Assembly: GCA_963854735.1 (NCBI GenBank)
Contig: OY978100.1
Coordinates: 682,001-746,000, forward strand
Reading direction: 5' to 3'
DNA length: 64,000 nucleotides
Source: Marvania coccoides
Taxonomy: Eukaryota > Chlorophyta > Trebouxiophyceae > Chlorellales > Chlorellaceae
The notes under the pieces were generated by a model. It did no database searches, was not told where the DNA came from, and saw only the letters and a list, made by a program, of their open reading frames with translations. This document shows positions 1-10,486 of the stretch, in pieces (within the stretch, counting starts at the first letter, position 1; every line of letters starts with the position of its first letter). The translations under genes were made by a program, and so were the position numbers.

Positions 1-126
1 TAAAGTCTCATTTTAACTGCTCTAAGGACTTTAACCATTTCTTCTAGAAGAGCTTCTTGTTTTAAGTTTCACCTCTTTCTTTGAATCCTCAACTTTGATC
101 GCGAACCCGTTTTCTTCATTCTGCAG

Positions 127-489
127 GGCCGCATCAAGTTCGTCAACATCGCCTCGCTCAGCTACAACCCCCGCGAGAACGAGGGCATCACCTACGAGGA
201 GGCCATGGAAACCATTCACGCCATCTCCCGCGACGGCACAATCTTCACAGGCCCCGACGCGCTGAAGAAGCTGTACGGCGCTGTGGGGTGGGGATGGATT
301 GCCAACTTCATGGCGCTTCCCATCGTTGACAAGGTTGTTGAATTGGTGTATCAAGTAATTTCAAAGTATCGGCTGCCGATGAGCGGAGCGTTGGGCACTC
401 TCACGGCCATGCGGAGGGTGACGCTGACGGACGCGGGGGTGGAGCACTGCGTGGACGACGAGGAGGAGTGCGGGGCGGTCAACTGGTGA
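127..489 (+). CDS. DCC/DUF393 family thiol-disulfide oxidoreductase, last exon (5' partial)
   Basis: This is the terminal exon of a gene that starts left of the window. It opens after a TTCTGCAG acceptor (AG at 125-126) in phase 0 and ends with TGA. The 120 residues match the C-terminal half of DUF393 (YuxK/DCC) proteins: the GRIKFVNI strand, a Y-P-E-N segment, the E-A-M-x-x-I-H motif, a GTIFTG strand and a conserved GWGW stretch before the last helix. The family is thioredoxin-like. Its defining DxxCxxC active site lies in the N-terminal half, which is not in the window, so activity cannot be judged. Plant and algal members are often plastid or mitochondrial, but targeting cannot be seen here. 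Bases 1-126 are AT-rich intron. Confidence 0.75.
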   Translation, partial: GRIKFVNIASLSYNPRENEGITYEEAMETIHAISRDGTIFTGPDALKKLYGAVGWGWIANFMALPIVDKVVELVYQVISKYRLPMSGALGTLTAMRRVTLTDAGVEHCVDDEEECGAVNW

Positions 490-986
490 TCTAGAGATCT
501 AGGTGTGAGTAAGTAGAGGTCCATTTGGGGCATGAGCTTATCTTCTGAGGGTTCTTCTTTCAAGCGGAAAAAGAAAAAAAATACAGTACATCGTGCATAG
601 TGCAGTCCAATTGATTTTTCAAGTATGAGAGTTTAGTGAAGCCATTCGAATTCAACAGTGGTCGAAGTGGGTGTTTTCCTCGACACGCAACTTTGCGAGA
701 GTTTTGTTTCTTTTATTTTATCTTTGCTCAGCGAGATGAGGCGATGGATTTTTATTTTTTTTAGTATTACGAAAAACCCAACCTCAGAAACGTTTCCCCG
801 TGTTTCAAAGAGTACCAACGTATTTTCAAAGCAATCGACTTCTTTTGAATTTTTTCTTGCCCAAGTTGTGCATTCTATACCTCAAGAGCAGCAGATGGGC
901 TCCCCTGCCTTTCTCTTGCCATTTTTCCCGAGGCATGAGGGAAGGGTCCCCCTCCTACTAAAATCCCCATTTCTTTACTAAAAGTC

Positions 987-991
987 TGTAA
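987..991 (+). terminator. TGTAA polyadenylation signal (DCC gene)
   Basis: Green-algal TGTAA motif about 500 bases after the stop codon of the DCC gene. It is the nearest same-strand copy seen. Confidence 0.45.
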
Positions 992-1018
992 GATACTGAT
1001 GCCACTCAGGAGCCCTCA

Positions 1019-1023
1019 TTACA
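1019..1023 (-). terminator. TGTAA polyadenylation signal (GIP1-like gene)
   Basis: TTACA on the plus strand, about 240 bases downstream of the GIP1-like stop codon. Confidence 0.5.
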
Positions 1024-1264
1024 CTTCAGAAAATTTATTTTCGCCCACAGCCACGCCGATAAAAATAATAAGGCAGAAAAATTCCAGGCTGAGAGAAATT
1101 TCATAAAAGGAGAAGAAGCAAAGCACGGACCTTTTATACTGCCGTTGAATTTCCCCATAACTCAATCACACAAGCCGTCTCAAGTCTTTTTCCATAATTC
1201 TCTATTTTCACACAGCGGGGCCCCTGAAAAAAACAGCCACTTTCGCTCCATACCACCAGTGCAC

Positions 1265-3485
1265 TTAGCGCGACTGGCCGTACTGCTGGTTGTAGCCGCC
1301 CCCGTACTGCTGGTGCTGGTGCTGCTGGTGCTGTTGGTGCTGGTACCCTCCCTGCTGGTACCCGCCCTGCTGGTAGCCGCCCTGCTGCGGCGTCGCCTCA
1401 TCGTAGAAGCCAGCCTGGCCACGAGGGGCCTGCGCCGCCTGCGCCTGGGGCACCGCGCCGTAGGCGAACGCCTGAGGGGGGTAGTACTGCGCGTAGGGGT
1501 AGGCCTGCGCGTAGGGATACTGAGCATAGGGGTAGGCCTGAGCGGCGTAGCCAGCCATAGCCGCAGGATTGCCGTAGCCAGGGACCATGGTGCCGGGCTG
1601 CTGAGGGGGCGCCTGCTGCGCCTGCTGGGCAGCTGCAGCGGCCGCAGCGGCCGCCTGCTGAGGGGTCTGCTGGCCCTGGGCGGCAGCGCCGGCCTGAGCA
1701 GCGGGGCCGGTCTCTGCCTGCTTGCCATACGCGGGGCGGGGCACTGTGCTTCCCATCTGCTGCTGCGCCTGCTGCTGCTGGGTGTGCTGCTGCTGGGTGT
1801 GCTGCTGCTGCTGCACGGCGGCGGCAGCCTGCTGCTGCGCCTGCTGGCCGGCAGCGTTCCAGTACGCGTTGGCGTAGGCGTTGTACCCGTAGTGCTGCAT
1901 GGTGGGCGCCTGCGCGGCGGCGCTGGCGTCCAGTCCCTGCGGCTTGGGGGCGGCGGCGGCGGCCGATGCCTGGTACGCATTGAAGGCGGCGGCGGCAGCG
2001 TCCTGCTTGGGCGCGACCGCAGCGAACCCGGGAGCTGCCTCTGCGGGCTTGGGGGCGGCGGCAGTCTCAAAGCCGGCGCCGAAAGACGAGCCAAAATTGC
2101 CGCTGGCGCCGAGGCCGAAGTTTCCGAATTGGAGGTTCAGGCCGGAGACGTCGGTGGCAGGCGCAGCGACGGGCTGCTGCTGGGCAGCCACAGGCTGCGG
2201 CTGGGGGGCCTGGGGGGCAGGCGCGGGGGCAGGCTTGTCCACAGGCTTTGCCGCTTGCTGGGGGCCGAGAGACGACATGAGAGAGCCGGCGTGAAGGCCC
2301 TGAGGGGCAGCGGAAGGAGCGGGGGCAGCAGGGGCCGCCGCAGGGGCTGCCACAGGCTTGCCCCACGCGCTGGGCTGCGCCACAGGCTCGGGAGCCGCGG
2401 CAGGGGCCGCCGCAGCGGGGGCCGCAGCATAAGCCTGCCCTAGGCCGCCCAAGCCGCCAGTCTGCGCCGGAATTTGCTGCGCCTGAAGGCTGCTGAGGGA
2501 GGGAGAGGGCTGCGCGGGCGCAGCGGGAGCCGCCTGCGCGGCAGGCCGGGGGGCGGGCGCAGGCGGAGCGGCCGGCTTCTTGAAGAGGTCAGCCATTGTT
2601 CCGGTGCGAGCTGCGGCCGGGGCAGGCGCCGGGGCTGGTGCTGCTGGTGCGGGGGCGGGCACCGGCGCGGGCGCGGCTTCTGGAGGGGAGTAGGGGGTGG
2701 GCTCTGAGGAAGCCGATGCCGCCGCCGCATGCCCTCCGTTCTGAGCATCTACAGGCTTGACTGCAGCGATGACTCGGCCTGCGAGAGTAGGATGAAGTGT
2801 GAGTGAGGCGTGAGAATTGAGATACGTAGGTTTAAGCCGTGAACCTCATGGAAAAAAATAAAATAAAGTTGATTTGAAGAGAGTGAAAACGCACCTCGGG
2901 TGGGAAGACCACCCCTGCCACCTCCACGAGGGCCGCGGCTGCCTCCGCTAGGAGCCGGGGCTGAAGTGCGACGCTGGTCACGCTGCACCACCTCTTTCTG
3001 CACGGTACGAGGACAAAATTATTTAGAATCTGGTGCTGACCACCATTGAAAAGATGTATGCGCGAGGAGGGCCAAAACGGGCGCGCGATGGCCCGGCCGC
3101 GGTGGTCTTTGCATATACAACCCAGTTCATGAGTTGTTGGCCGTGAACACAAGCACGAGCCCCAAAACAAACATCTTCTTTTTCATCACCCACCTCCTTC
3201 CGCTTCTCCTTCTTCGAACGCACTGTGGAAAATGGATCTGCGCAGATGGGGGACATGGACTATCGTGAGCAGGCCGCTTAAACCCTGAACGTTGCTTTGT
3301 ATCGCCCGAATGAAGATCAACTCACTGTCAATCAAGCGGCTGGTGGCTTCGTTCACGTCGTAATTGCACTCTGCCAGCATAGCGCTGATGTCATCATCAC
3401 TGGCCCCTGTCGCTTCCCTGATTGCGTCCACGATTTTCTTCGGTGGGACTGGCTTTCGGCTCTCTGCGGCCTTTGCGGGCGCCAT
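1265..3485 (-). CDS. GBF-interacting protein 1-like (GIP1_N/DUF1296) protein
   Basis: Exons in coding order: 3485-3326, 3222-3194, 2997-2895, 2778-1265; 601 residues. The N-terminus (KPVPPKKIVDAIREATG, then MLAECNYDVNEATSRLID) is the UBA-like GIP1_N fold: a P-K-K start, an A-M-L-x-E-C-N core, and the RSKKEKRKE and VQRDQRR helices. The rest is disordered, rich in Ala, Pro and Gln, ending in a Tyr/Gly/Gln prion-like tail. In Arabidopsis GIP1 helps G-box-binding bZIP factors bind DNA; UBAP2-like proteins share the architecture. The start is the Met before APAKAAESRKP, since upstream codons look non-coding. The second exon is only 29 nt; it is supported by phase and by the family alignment but is the least certain part. 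CDC5 lies upstream in the same direction. Confidence 0.75.
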
Positions 3486-3662
3486 CTCTCCTAATGCGCT
3501 GTGGTATTCGGTGCGGAAGCGTTGAAAGCGAATGTCGGTATTAAAAAAAGTTACTTTAACACCCGTTTTCAGCGAGCAGAGACAAAAACGAGCAGACGCC
3601 TCCAGCCAGGAAGAAAGATCTCTCCCCACTGAATGAATCCAGCGCCAGATTTTCTGCTGATT

Positions 3663-3667
3663 TTACA
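3663..3667 (-). terminator. TGTAA polyadenylation signal (CDC5)
   Basis: TTACA on plus, 27 bases downstream of the CDC5 stop codon and well before the GIP1-like start codon at 3485. Confidence 0.6.
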
Positions 3668-3693
3668 TCTCAATTTTCACAGTCTTAGTATTT

Positions 3694-6205
3694 TTACGCC
3701 ACGGGCTGTGCCTTTTTGGCCGCATCACGCCGCAATCCCGCCTCTCTGTACCTCTCCTGCAGCTGCTTCTCCCGCGCGGCCTGGGCCGCAACCAGCGCCT
3801 GCAACGCCTCCATGCGGTCCGGCGCCGCGCGCTGCTCCTGCTCGTGCAACGCCTGGAAGCACCTTTTCTCCAGCTCCGCCGCCGCGAGCTCCTTCACCGC
3901 GCCGTCAGCGCTCTCCGCCAACCTGGCTTGTCGAGACACCAGCCCACCGTTTACAACTCCCACCTTCTGCTCCAGCTTCGCCGCGCGCTTGGCTTCGCGC
4001 TCCATCTCCTTGCGCACCCCCTCAAAGTCCGCCTGCGCAGCGGCGGCGCGCTCTGCGGGCGGCAGCGCGGCCCCGCGCATGTATCGCTGCTGAGAGGGCA
4101 CGAACACGATGTCTGCGTAGACCGCGGACGCCACAGAGTCGTACTCAGACGGTGGGACGTCGGTGTGGCCCATCGCAGCACGCACAGCAGCCGTTTCTGA
4201 GGCCAACAGCTCCCTCGCCGTTTGTAGCTCAACATCTTCCAGCCTTTCCAGCTGAGAAACTGCCGCCGGCGCAGCGGCGCCGCCGGCGATGGGGAACTTG
4301 GCGGCGTCGTGCCGCAGCAGCGCCAGTGCCTCCCTGTTGATCAGCTCCTCCGCCAGCTCTGTTCGGCTGAGACTCGCCAGCTCGCCATCAGGGCGCGGCA
4401 CCGGCAGCGCATCCAGCGCCAGCGGGCGCGGCAGTCCGCGCTGCAACGCCTGCGACATGCGGCGCAGCTCGGCTTCGCGAGCAGCTGCCGCCGCCGCGGC
4501 AATCCTGGCGTCCCGCTCCGCCGCGTCCTCCTCCACTCCCTCCATATCCTCCACGCCGTCCTCCGGCAGATCCTCCGGCACCGCGATCTGGTACTCGTTC
4601 TTGGGCGCTGGCAGCTGCGACAGCCCCGCGCGCAGCTCGTTCCGCGTCAACGCCGCCCTCAGCTTCTCTTCCTTGCGGCTCCCCCCCACGGCGAACGCCT
4701 CCCGGTCATTCAGCCCCAGCGCATCCCGCACCGCCGTATCAGGCGTCGCCCCAGGGCCTGCTCCCCCCCTCCCAGGCGTGGCTCCAATCACAGTGGACGG
4801 TGTCGCCATCACTCCGGCAATCGCTCGGTTGCTGCCCGCCCCGGCGGACCCACCAGCCGCTGCCGCTGCTGCAGCCAGCGGGTTGGGCGTGGCGTGCACC
4901 ACGCTCTTGGGCACCACTCCAGTGAAGTCTGAAGGGTTCAGCTCAGGGTTATCGCCGCCCAGCAGCGGCGTTTGCCCCGCCTGCAGCCTCGCCAGGTTCT
5001 GCGCCTCCAGCATCACCCGGTTGGCGCCGCCCAGCGCCGCGGGGGTGCGCGCGGGGGTCATCATGGGGGTGGCCAGCCGCGCAGGGGTGGCGTAGTCGCC
5101 AAGCAGGGCCCTTGTGGCGTCACTGCCTCCCGCTTCCAGGCCATCCACGTCCATCGCGCCCCCGCCCTGCCGCGCAATCATCTCCAGCTCCGCATCGCTG
5201 ACTTGCGGCGCGGGGAGCATCATCTTCCCGCGGCGCACGCCCAGCTGCGCCTCGTTGGCGGCCATCGCCCGCGCCACCGCCGCCGGCACGTTTTTTCGCT
5301 CCAACATCTTGTTCTTCTGCTCGTCGCGCTTTGTGAGCTCCGCCTCGACGTCGTCGCGCCGCCGCCCCTCCAGTTCGTCTTTAGTCACCGGCCGAAAGTG
5401 TTCCCGCATGTCCCGTGTGGCTTTATCCTCAACGCTCACGTCGTAGAACCCAGGCGCTGGACGCCGCTCAAACGGCACCTCCGCGGAGTAGTCCACCCCC
5501 CGTCCCTTGCGCACCTTGTCCCGCACCTCAATCCCCGCCGCTTTCAGCTCCCGCTTCTTCTGCAGCGCCGCCAGCCGGCGGGCCTCCTCCAGCTGCTTTT
5601 CGCGCGCTTTTCTCTTGGCTTTCTTTCCGCGGGTGTTGGCCAGCCGCGCCCGCGCCTCGCTCAGCATCTCCTTCTCGTCCTCGTCCATGTCCACGGCGTC
5701 GGGCCTCGCCGGCTTGGTTTCGGGGTTGGGGTCGATCTCTCCGGGGCGCAACCGCCGCGGGTCGTCGCGCGCGTCGTACCCTTCCTTCCCCGAAGCCATG
5801 TCCAGCAGCTTCTCGTACCGCTCCAGGCACTGCGTGGGCGTTCGGCCGACGATGGGGGCAATGGTGCGCCACTGCGTGGGCATCAGCTTGGCCAGGTGGA
5901 GCAGCTTCTCCTCCTCCTCGCGCGTCCACTCGGTCTTTTTTATGGCGGGGTCCAGCCACTCGTACCACCGCGCCTTGCACTGCTTGGCAGACTTGCGGAC
6001 GAGGAGGGATGAGATGCGCGCCCACTGGTTGAGCCCGTACTTCATCACAGCCGCCTTGAGGATCTCGTCCTCCGTGTTCTTCCACACGCCGCCCTTGATG
6101 AGGACTGCGGGGAGAAGAGGAGAAGGGGCAAATGAGCAGGGTGATTTTTGATTGATTGTTTATATTGTAAGCAGGCAAATTGCAAAAACGGCACTCACTC
6201 CTCAT
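3694..6205 (-). CDS. CDC5: Pre-mRNA splicing factor CDC5/CEF1 (two Myb repeats)
   Basis: Exon 1 (6205-6199) carries only 7 coding bases, ATG AGG A. Exon 2 (6104-3694) carries the rest, giving 805 residues, close to human CDC5L (802). The mature start reads M-R-I-L-I-K-G-G-V-W-K, the conserved beginning of the family. Two Myb/SANT repeats follow at about 6-105 (KNTEDEILKAAVMKYG; EWTREEEEKLLHLAKL; QWRTIAPIVGRT). Next come a Lys/Arg-rich helical region, a Thr-Pro-rich middle with several ATP/MTP motifs (a phosphorylation-prone zone in the family), and a coiled-coil C-terminus rich in Glu, Ala and Arg. CDC5 is a core subunit of the Prp19/NineTeen complex needed for spliceosome activation. The tiny first exon depends on a GTGAGT donor and a CCCCGCAG acceptor and restores the family N-terminus exactly. 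Confidence 0.95.
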
Positions 6206-7332
6206 TTTGGGAATTTATTGAAGCGTAATGGTGTGATGGGGGTGGTGGGAAGGTCCGCCTCCGCGCAGAAATCGAAAATATAATTAGCAAAGATGCTTCA
6301 AGAGGACGTTATTGCTGTCGCTGCGCTGATCATGCTATTGCGTTATTTTGTTGAGCAAAATTTTGAAATTAAAAATAATATAGCATGACCAAGAGCGGCA
6401 GAACATAGCCAGCCTTCCGCGAGAAAAACTTGCTGGTTCTCAGCCATTTTTATTGTGTTTGTATTTTAATTTTTGAAAACGTGGTTTATATCTCCATATT
6501 ATTACTTTGGGGAGCTCAGAATGGATTTTGGTGTGTGTTTATTTAATAATGAAATTAAAAATTTCGAGGCCCGGGGGAGAAACATAAAGGAGTTGGACGA
6601 GTGTTGAGATGAAGATCTTCTCAGCGAGTGCGCATGCTCGCGGGAATGCAGCGTGCAGCCTTCACAGTGAGATTTTGCTAGCCAGTGGCGGATCCTTTTT
6701 CCAACGCTGCTCTTCTCCTACCTTCTCCTCAGCCGAATTCAGTTTCTCTTGCTATGAATTTCTGATATCTAAGAGCCGCATTCAGGTGCATCGCCACAGT
6801 CCCTTTCTAGCCTGCCGTTTGAGCGGCAGGTGAGAGAGCCAGCACGAATGCTCTTCAATTTTCGTTAAACACCGCGTCTGCTGGCGAGTCAGCAGTGTTT
6901 TACCAGGCCCCTTTATCATTTCTAATTAATGCTTTGCTGACTCTGTCTTATTGTGAAAAATCATGCATTTTTGTCGCTGTCGAGAGCTCCTGTTAGGCGG
7001 CATGAGAGGGTTGCAGCAGCAGCATGACAGCGAGGAGGCCGGTATGGGAGTGGCGTACTCACGTTATAATGTTATTGAGCTGGCCGAGTCTTAGCACCAG
7101 TGAGCGTTGCATGAAAACATTGAAATATGAAAAAAGCCATAGAGAAAAAGAGCTCCCTTCAATGAGGGACTAGTAAAAGGAAAGACTGACACATTTCAGA
7201 ACGAAAAAGCACAAAAAAATGCAGAGATGAGCATGAAATAAAGCAATCAAGGAAGAAATAGAAAAAAACAAGGAAGTGTTGTCGGAAAATTTGTGAGCAT
7301 AAAACACTCTGGAAGAAAAAATAGTGTGTAGT
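6206..7332. other. Intergenic region, no gene recognised
   Basis: About 1.1 kb between the CDC5 start codon and the SNARE stop codon. It holds the CDC5 promoter and the SNARE 3' UTR. The only sizeable ORF (6609-6833, +) has no recognisable domain and no splice context, and I regard it as chance. Confidence 0.5.
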
Positions 7333-7839
7333 TCAAAAGACCATCTTGAGTATCTTGTGTACTTTGCTCCAGCAGTAGGCCGCGAAGAACAGCGCCAGCC
7401 CAAAGAGGCACACGTAGATAACATGGTTGGAGCGTGTTTTCTTAGCCACCCTGTTAAGTCGCTTCACCGTCTGCTTCATTGTTAATTTCGCAGTCTCCAT
7501 GGCCTGCTCCAAGCTGTCCATTATCCGCTTCGTCAGCTGGTTCTCTTCGTGGATGGCAGAGGACACCTGCTTTAACCGCCCCACTGACCTTTGAATCTCC
7601 ATAATGTCCTCGTCCAGGTCGTAGGCAGTGCCCGACTCGATGTTGATCGCCATCTGGTCGCTGGGAGGGGCTGCGTTGCCGAAGAGGGGTTGCCTGGCGC
7701 TGAGGCCGGGCCTGCAAAACGCGGTTTGTGAACGGGAGAAGCAAGCTTTGGTTGAGAATGGGGTGCGGAATCCGCGGAATAAAGTCGATTAACTTGTCTA
7801 CCTGCTCGCAAAGCCCGATCCGCCTTGAAATCCCGCCAT
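7333..7839 (-). CDS. Bet1/Sft1-like Qc-SNARE, tail-anchored
   Basis: Exon 1 (7839-7802) encodes MAGFQGGSGFAS; exon 2 is 7711-7333; 138 residues. Layout: a short Gly/Pro-rich head, one SNARE helix at about 45-105 with heptad hydrophobics (I-x-x-S-V-G-R-L-K, then I-H-E-E-N-Q-L), and one C-terminal membrane span (IYVCLFGLALFFAAYC) followed by a short basic tail, so it is tail-anchored. The Gln in ENQL is my candidate zero-layer residue. Length and layout fit Bet1/Sft1 proteins, the Qc-SNAREs of ER-Golgi and intra-Golgi traffic. Exon 1 was placed because a GTAGAC donor and a TTTTGCAG acceptor join it in frame. The start is 269 bp from the divergent MNS1 gene, so the two share a promoter region. 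Confidence 0.8.
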
Positions 7840-8108
7840 GCTTCAAATTTTGTCTGTTTCGATCGCTAAAATTGAAAAATATTCCTTTTTGTCGTGGTGT
7901 CTGCCGCCCGCCGGTGTGCGCCCAGGTGTCAATGGCGGATTTCTGAGACCAATAAAAATTTGAAATGCGGCAGGAGCAGCTCTTCTCGAGTGCGCTTTCA
8001 GGTGAGTTGACCCATCCATTTGACTTGGCAGGCCCAACTCTTGGCGCTTTAGGCGTCTATCCATCAGTTCAACCCCCGTAACACTTTCAACAAGGTTCAA
8101 GGTCCACC
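7840..8108. promoter_or_regulatory. Divergent promoter, SNARE (-) / MNS1 (+)
   Basis: 269 bp separate the two start codons. The region must hold both promoters and 5' UTRs. No TATA box is obvious. Confidence 0.5.
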
Positions 8109-9708
8109 ATGGCGCGCGGGGACTTGGCCAGGGCGCAGGAGCGGCGCGTTCATCGCCAGCAGCAGCAAGACATCTCCAATCAAAATATCAGAGCCGTCCT
8201 GAACGATCAGAAGACCCACGACCTGATGGCGCGGAGCGTGGAGCGCGGGAAAGTCATGGGGGCGAGGGCTGACCTCGCCAGAGCCGAGTTTGAGCAGCAA
8301 CAGAAGGAGGCGGAGGCAGCGGCAGCGGCGGTAAAAGCAGAGGCGGCAGTGAGGGCAGAAGCGGCGAGGGCGGAGGAAGAGAAGCGCGAAAGCACGACGC
8401 TGGAGAATCTGCGGGCGGAGAAGGCGCGGCAAAAGATTATAGACGCGAGTCCCGAGCTGCGGGCGCTGCGGGCGAAGATTGCGTTGGCGTGCGTGGACCT
8501 GGGGCGCGATGAGCAGGTCAAGAACGCAATCGCCGTGGTGTCAGATGAAAGCAAAGAAGCAGTGGAGGCGGAGATAGCTGCAGCCCAGCACCGTGCTGCT
8601 GCAGGTAATTGCTTTTTCTCCCCCGTTATTTTAATACTGCAGCTGTCCTTCTAACCTGACACTTTCCAACTTAAAAACTCTCCATGTACATGTAGAGCGC
8701 CGCGAGAATCAGGCGCAGGACGCCAGGGAGGCGCGGGCGCTGGCTGCTCGCCAGGCGCTGGAGGAGCAGATCAAGGAGCGGCGGGACTCGCTATTGGAGG
8801 CCGCCAAAGCCGAGGTGGCCAAAGACCGGGAGTCCATCGACGCGATGGTGGCCAAGGCCATGTCGGAGGCTGCGGCGGCGCGGGAGGCGGCGCTCACGCG
8901 GCAGAAAAATCTCGTTTCGGAGTCGTCGGCGCTGCTGGAGGCGCGCAAAGAGCTGCGGGAGCGGCAAAAGGCGGCGGAGGCGGAAGAGGAGCGCCGAATT
9001 CAGGACTACCTCAAAGCCAGGCGGGCCAGGGAGGAACAGGAGGCGCAGCAAAAGGCGGCCGGCCGGCAAGCGGTGGACGAGGAGTACGAAGCTGCTCGCG
9101 AAGCTGCAGCAGCCGAAGCTGCACGGGTGGAGGAGGAAGAAGCGCTGCTGGACCTGCTGCGGGCGGAGCTGGACGCGCAGCGCGCGCAGCAGGCCGCAGC
9201 AGAGGCTGCCAAAGCGAAGTCTCGCATGCGGCGGGAACTCAAGGACGCCCAGGCCTACGCGCTGCAGCTCAAGGCGGAACGTGCTGCCGCGGAGGCGGAG
9301 CAGGAGGCGGAGTTCCGCAGGCGCTTGATGGAGCGGCTGGCAGAGGAGGACGAAATCGATAAAATGGCGGCAACAGCGCGGCGCGCGGCTGTGGCTGCGC
9401 ACGTCAAGGAAGCCACGCGCTGCGTGGACTACCGCCGCAGGCTTGTGGACGCCATGAAAGAGGAGGTTGTGGTGGAGGCGGCAGCGGCGGCAGAGCGCGA
9501 GGCGCAGCGGTTGGCGGTCGTGGAAGAAGAAAGGAAGCGGCTGCTGGCCAAGGCCGCCGGCGCGCTGTTGCAGCACATGCCGCACGGGCTGCTGCACCGA
9601 GAGGAGGAGCTGGAGGAGCTGGTTCAAGCCGCGGCGGCGGCGGCGGCAGTTGGGGCAGGGGGACATGTACAGCGCCGAACGCCAAAGGAACAGCAAACAA
9701 AGATTTAG
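8109..9708 (+). CDS. MNS1: MNS1 homologue (axonemal microtubule inner protein, TPH domain)
   Basis: Exons 8109-8604 and 8696-9708; 502 residues (human MNS1 has 495). The protein is almost wholly helical, rich in Ala, Glu, Arg and Lys, and fits the trichohyalin-plectin-homology family. The C-terminus is diagnostic: VVEEERKRLLAKAAGALL followed by a P-x-G-x-x-x-R-E-E motif corresponds to the human MNS1 end (E-E-E-R-L-K-L-L-K, L-P-K-G, K-E-D). A Ser/Pro-E-L-R-x-L motif near residue 118 matches the family's S-S-E-L-R-E-L region. MNS1 (FAP127 in Chlamydomonas) binds inside doublet microtubules of cilia. The intron has a GTAATT donor and a TGTAG acceptor and is in phase 1. Together with the CFAP53-like gene at 45 kb it implies a flagellate stage. 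Confidence 0.85.
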
Positions 9709-10486
9709 TTTCCTTAATGTCCGCTGTCCATACTAGGAGTTATCTGCCCAAAAAGAGTGCTTGAAAATCCGTCAACTTGGAAAGCCTTTGCATGCAAAGC
9801 AGCATGAAGTAATTGTCATATTTGCATACGGCAGTAAGCTCATGCCTTAATTGTTAGGACCAAGCTTGCCACTCTGCTGCGTGGCCTTTGTTGCCATCTC
9901 TGTGCGGAGGATAAACCCTCAAATTTTTTAAATTTTTTTTCTTATGACTGACTCGCCGTGGTGGCGGTGACTTGTCATTCAGCTGAATAAGACGGGTCCG
10001 AGCTGCGCAAGCTCCTCGGTTACTTAGATACCTATCTGGGCTCCCCAGGACGCGAAGAAGCGGAATTATGGGCTGTCGGTGTCGCAGCAGGCAGAGCATT
10101 TGTTCATTTTTGGGTGCTGAATTTTGGGCTCCTCCGCTGTGCATCTTTTCGCTGCATTTACCGCATTGAATAGATGCGCGCATTTATTTTATCAATTCTA
10201 AACTGTTTCTGCGCACTTGCCTGCCGCTGATAAGTTGTGTACAAGCCCATTTGTTGAAATACTGAACCTCATCGAAAAATCTCCTACTCGCGTGCTGCTT
10301 TGAAAGGTGCGTCCAAGATGACAAACAGCATACGCACTATTGCTTTTCATCTGCTAGCTTTGCGACCCCCCATCTTCTAGAATGCCCACTGTCTGTTTTT
10401 TTGAATCAATCAATCGCCACTAATTGAAATTTTCGAGTGAACTTGCAGGCACCATTATACTCCCTTCATCCCCCCATCATCCTCGC
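9709..10486. other. Intergenic region with one copy of a short dispersed repeat
   Basis: Non-coding between MNS1 and the RAMA-like gene. Bases about 9846-9927 resemble 43921-43979 (shared CTTAATT, CAAGCTTGCC, TCTCTGTGCGGA and CTCAAATTT blocks in the same order). The right end (10441-10448) reads ACTTGCAG, a possible 3' splice site for an untranslated or short upstream exon of the next gene. Confidence 0.45.

Larger units (their letters stand above)
490..1264. other. Convergent 3' intergenic region
   Basis: The region between the stop codons of the DCC gene (+) and the GIP1-like gene (-) is AT-rich and without a credible ORF. It holds one TGTAA signal per strand, 27 bases apart, so the two transcripts probably end in the same short interval near position 1005. 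Confidence 0.6.

Noticed and set aside
1145..2443. Long plus-strand ORF of Leu/Arg/Gly-rich composition
   Set aside because: It is the antisense shadow of the GIP1-like low-complexity exon; repeats of Gln/Ala codons produce open frames on both strands.
4289..6151. Several plus-strand ORFs of 100-350 residues
   Set aside because: All are antisense to the CDC5 exon, and their composition (Arg/Ser/Pro) reflects GC-rich codons.
6609..6833. 74-residue plus-strand ORF as a gene
   Set aside because: No domain, no splice sites or TGTAA nearby; mixed composition typical of chance ORFs.
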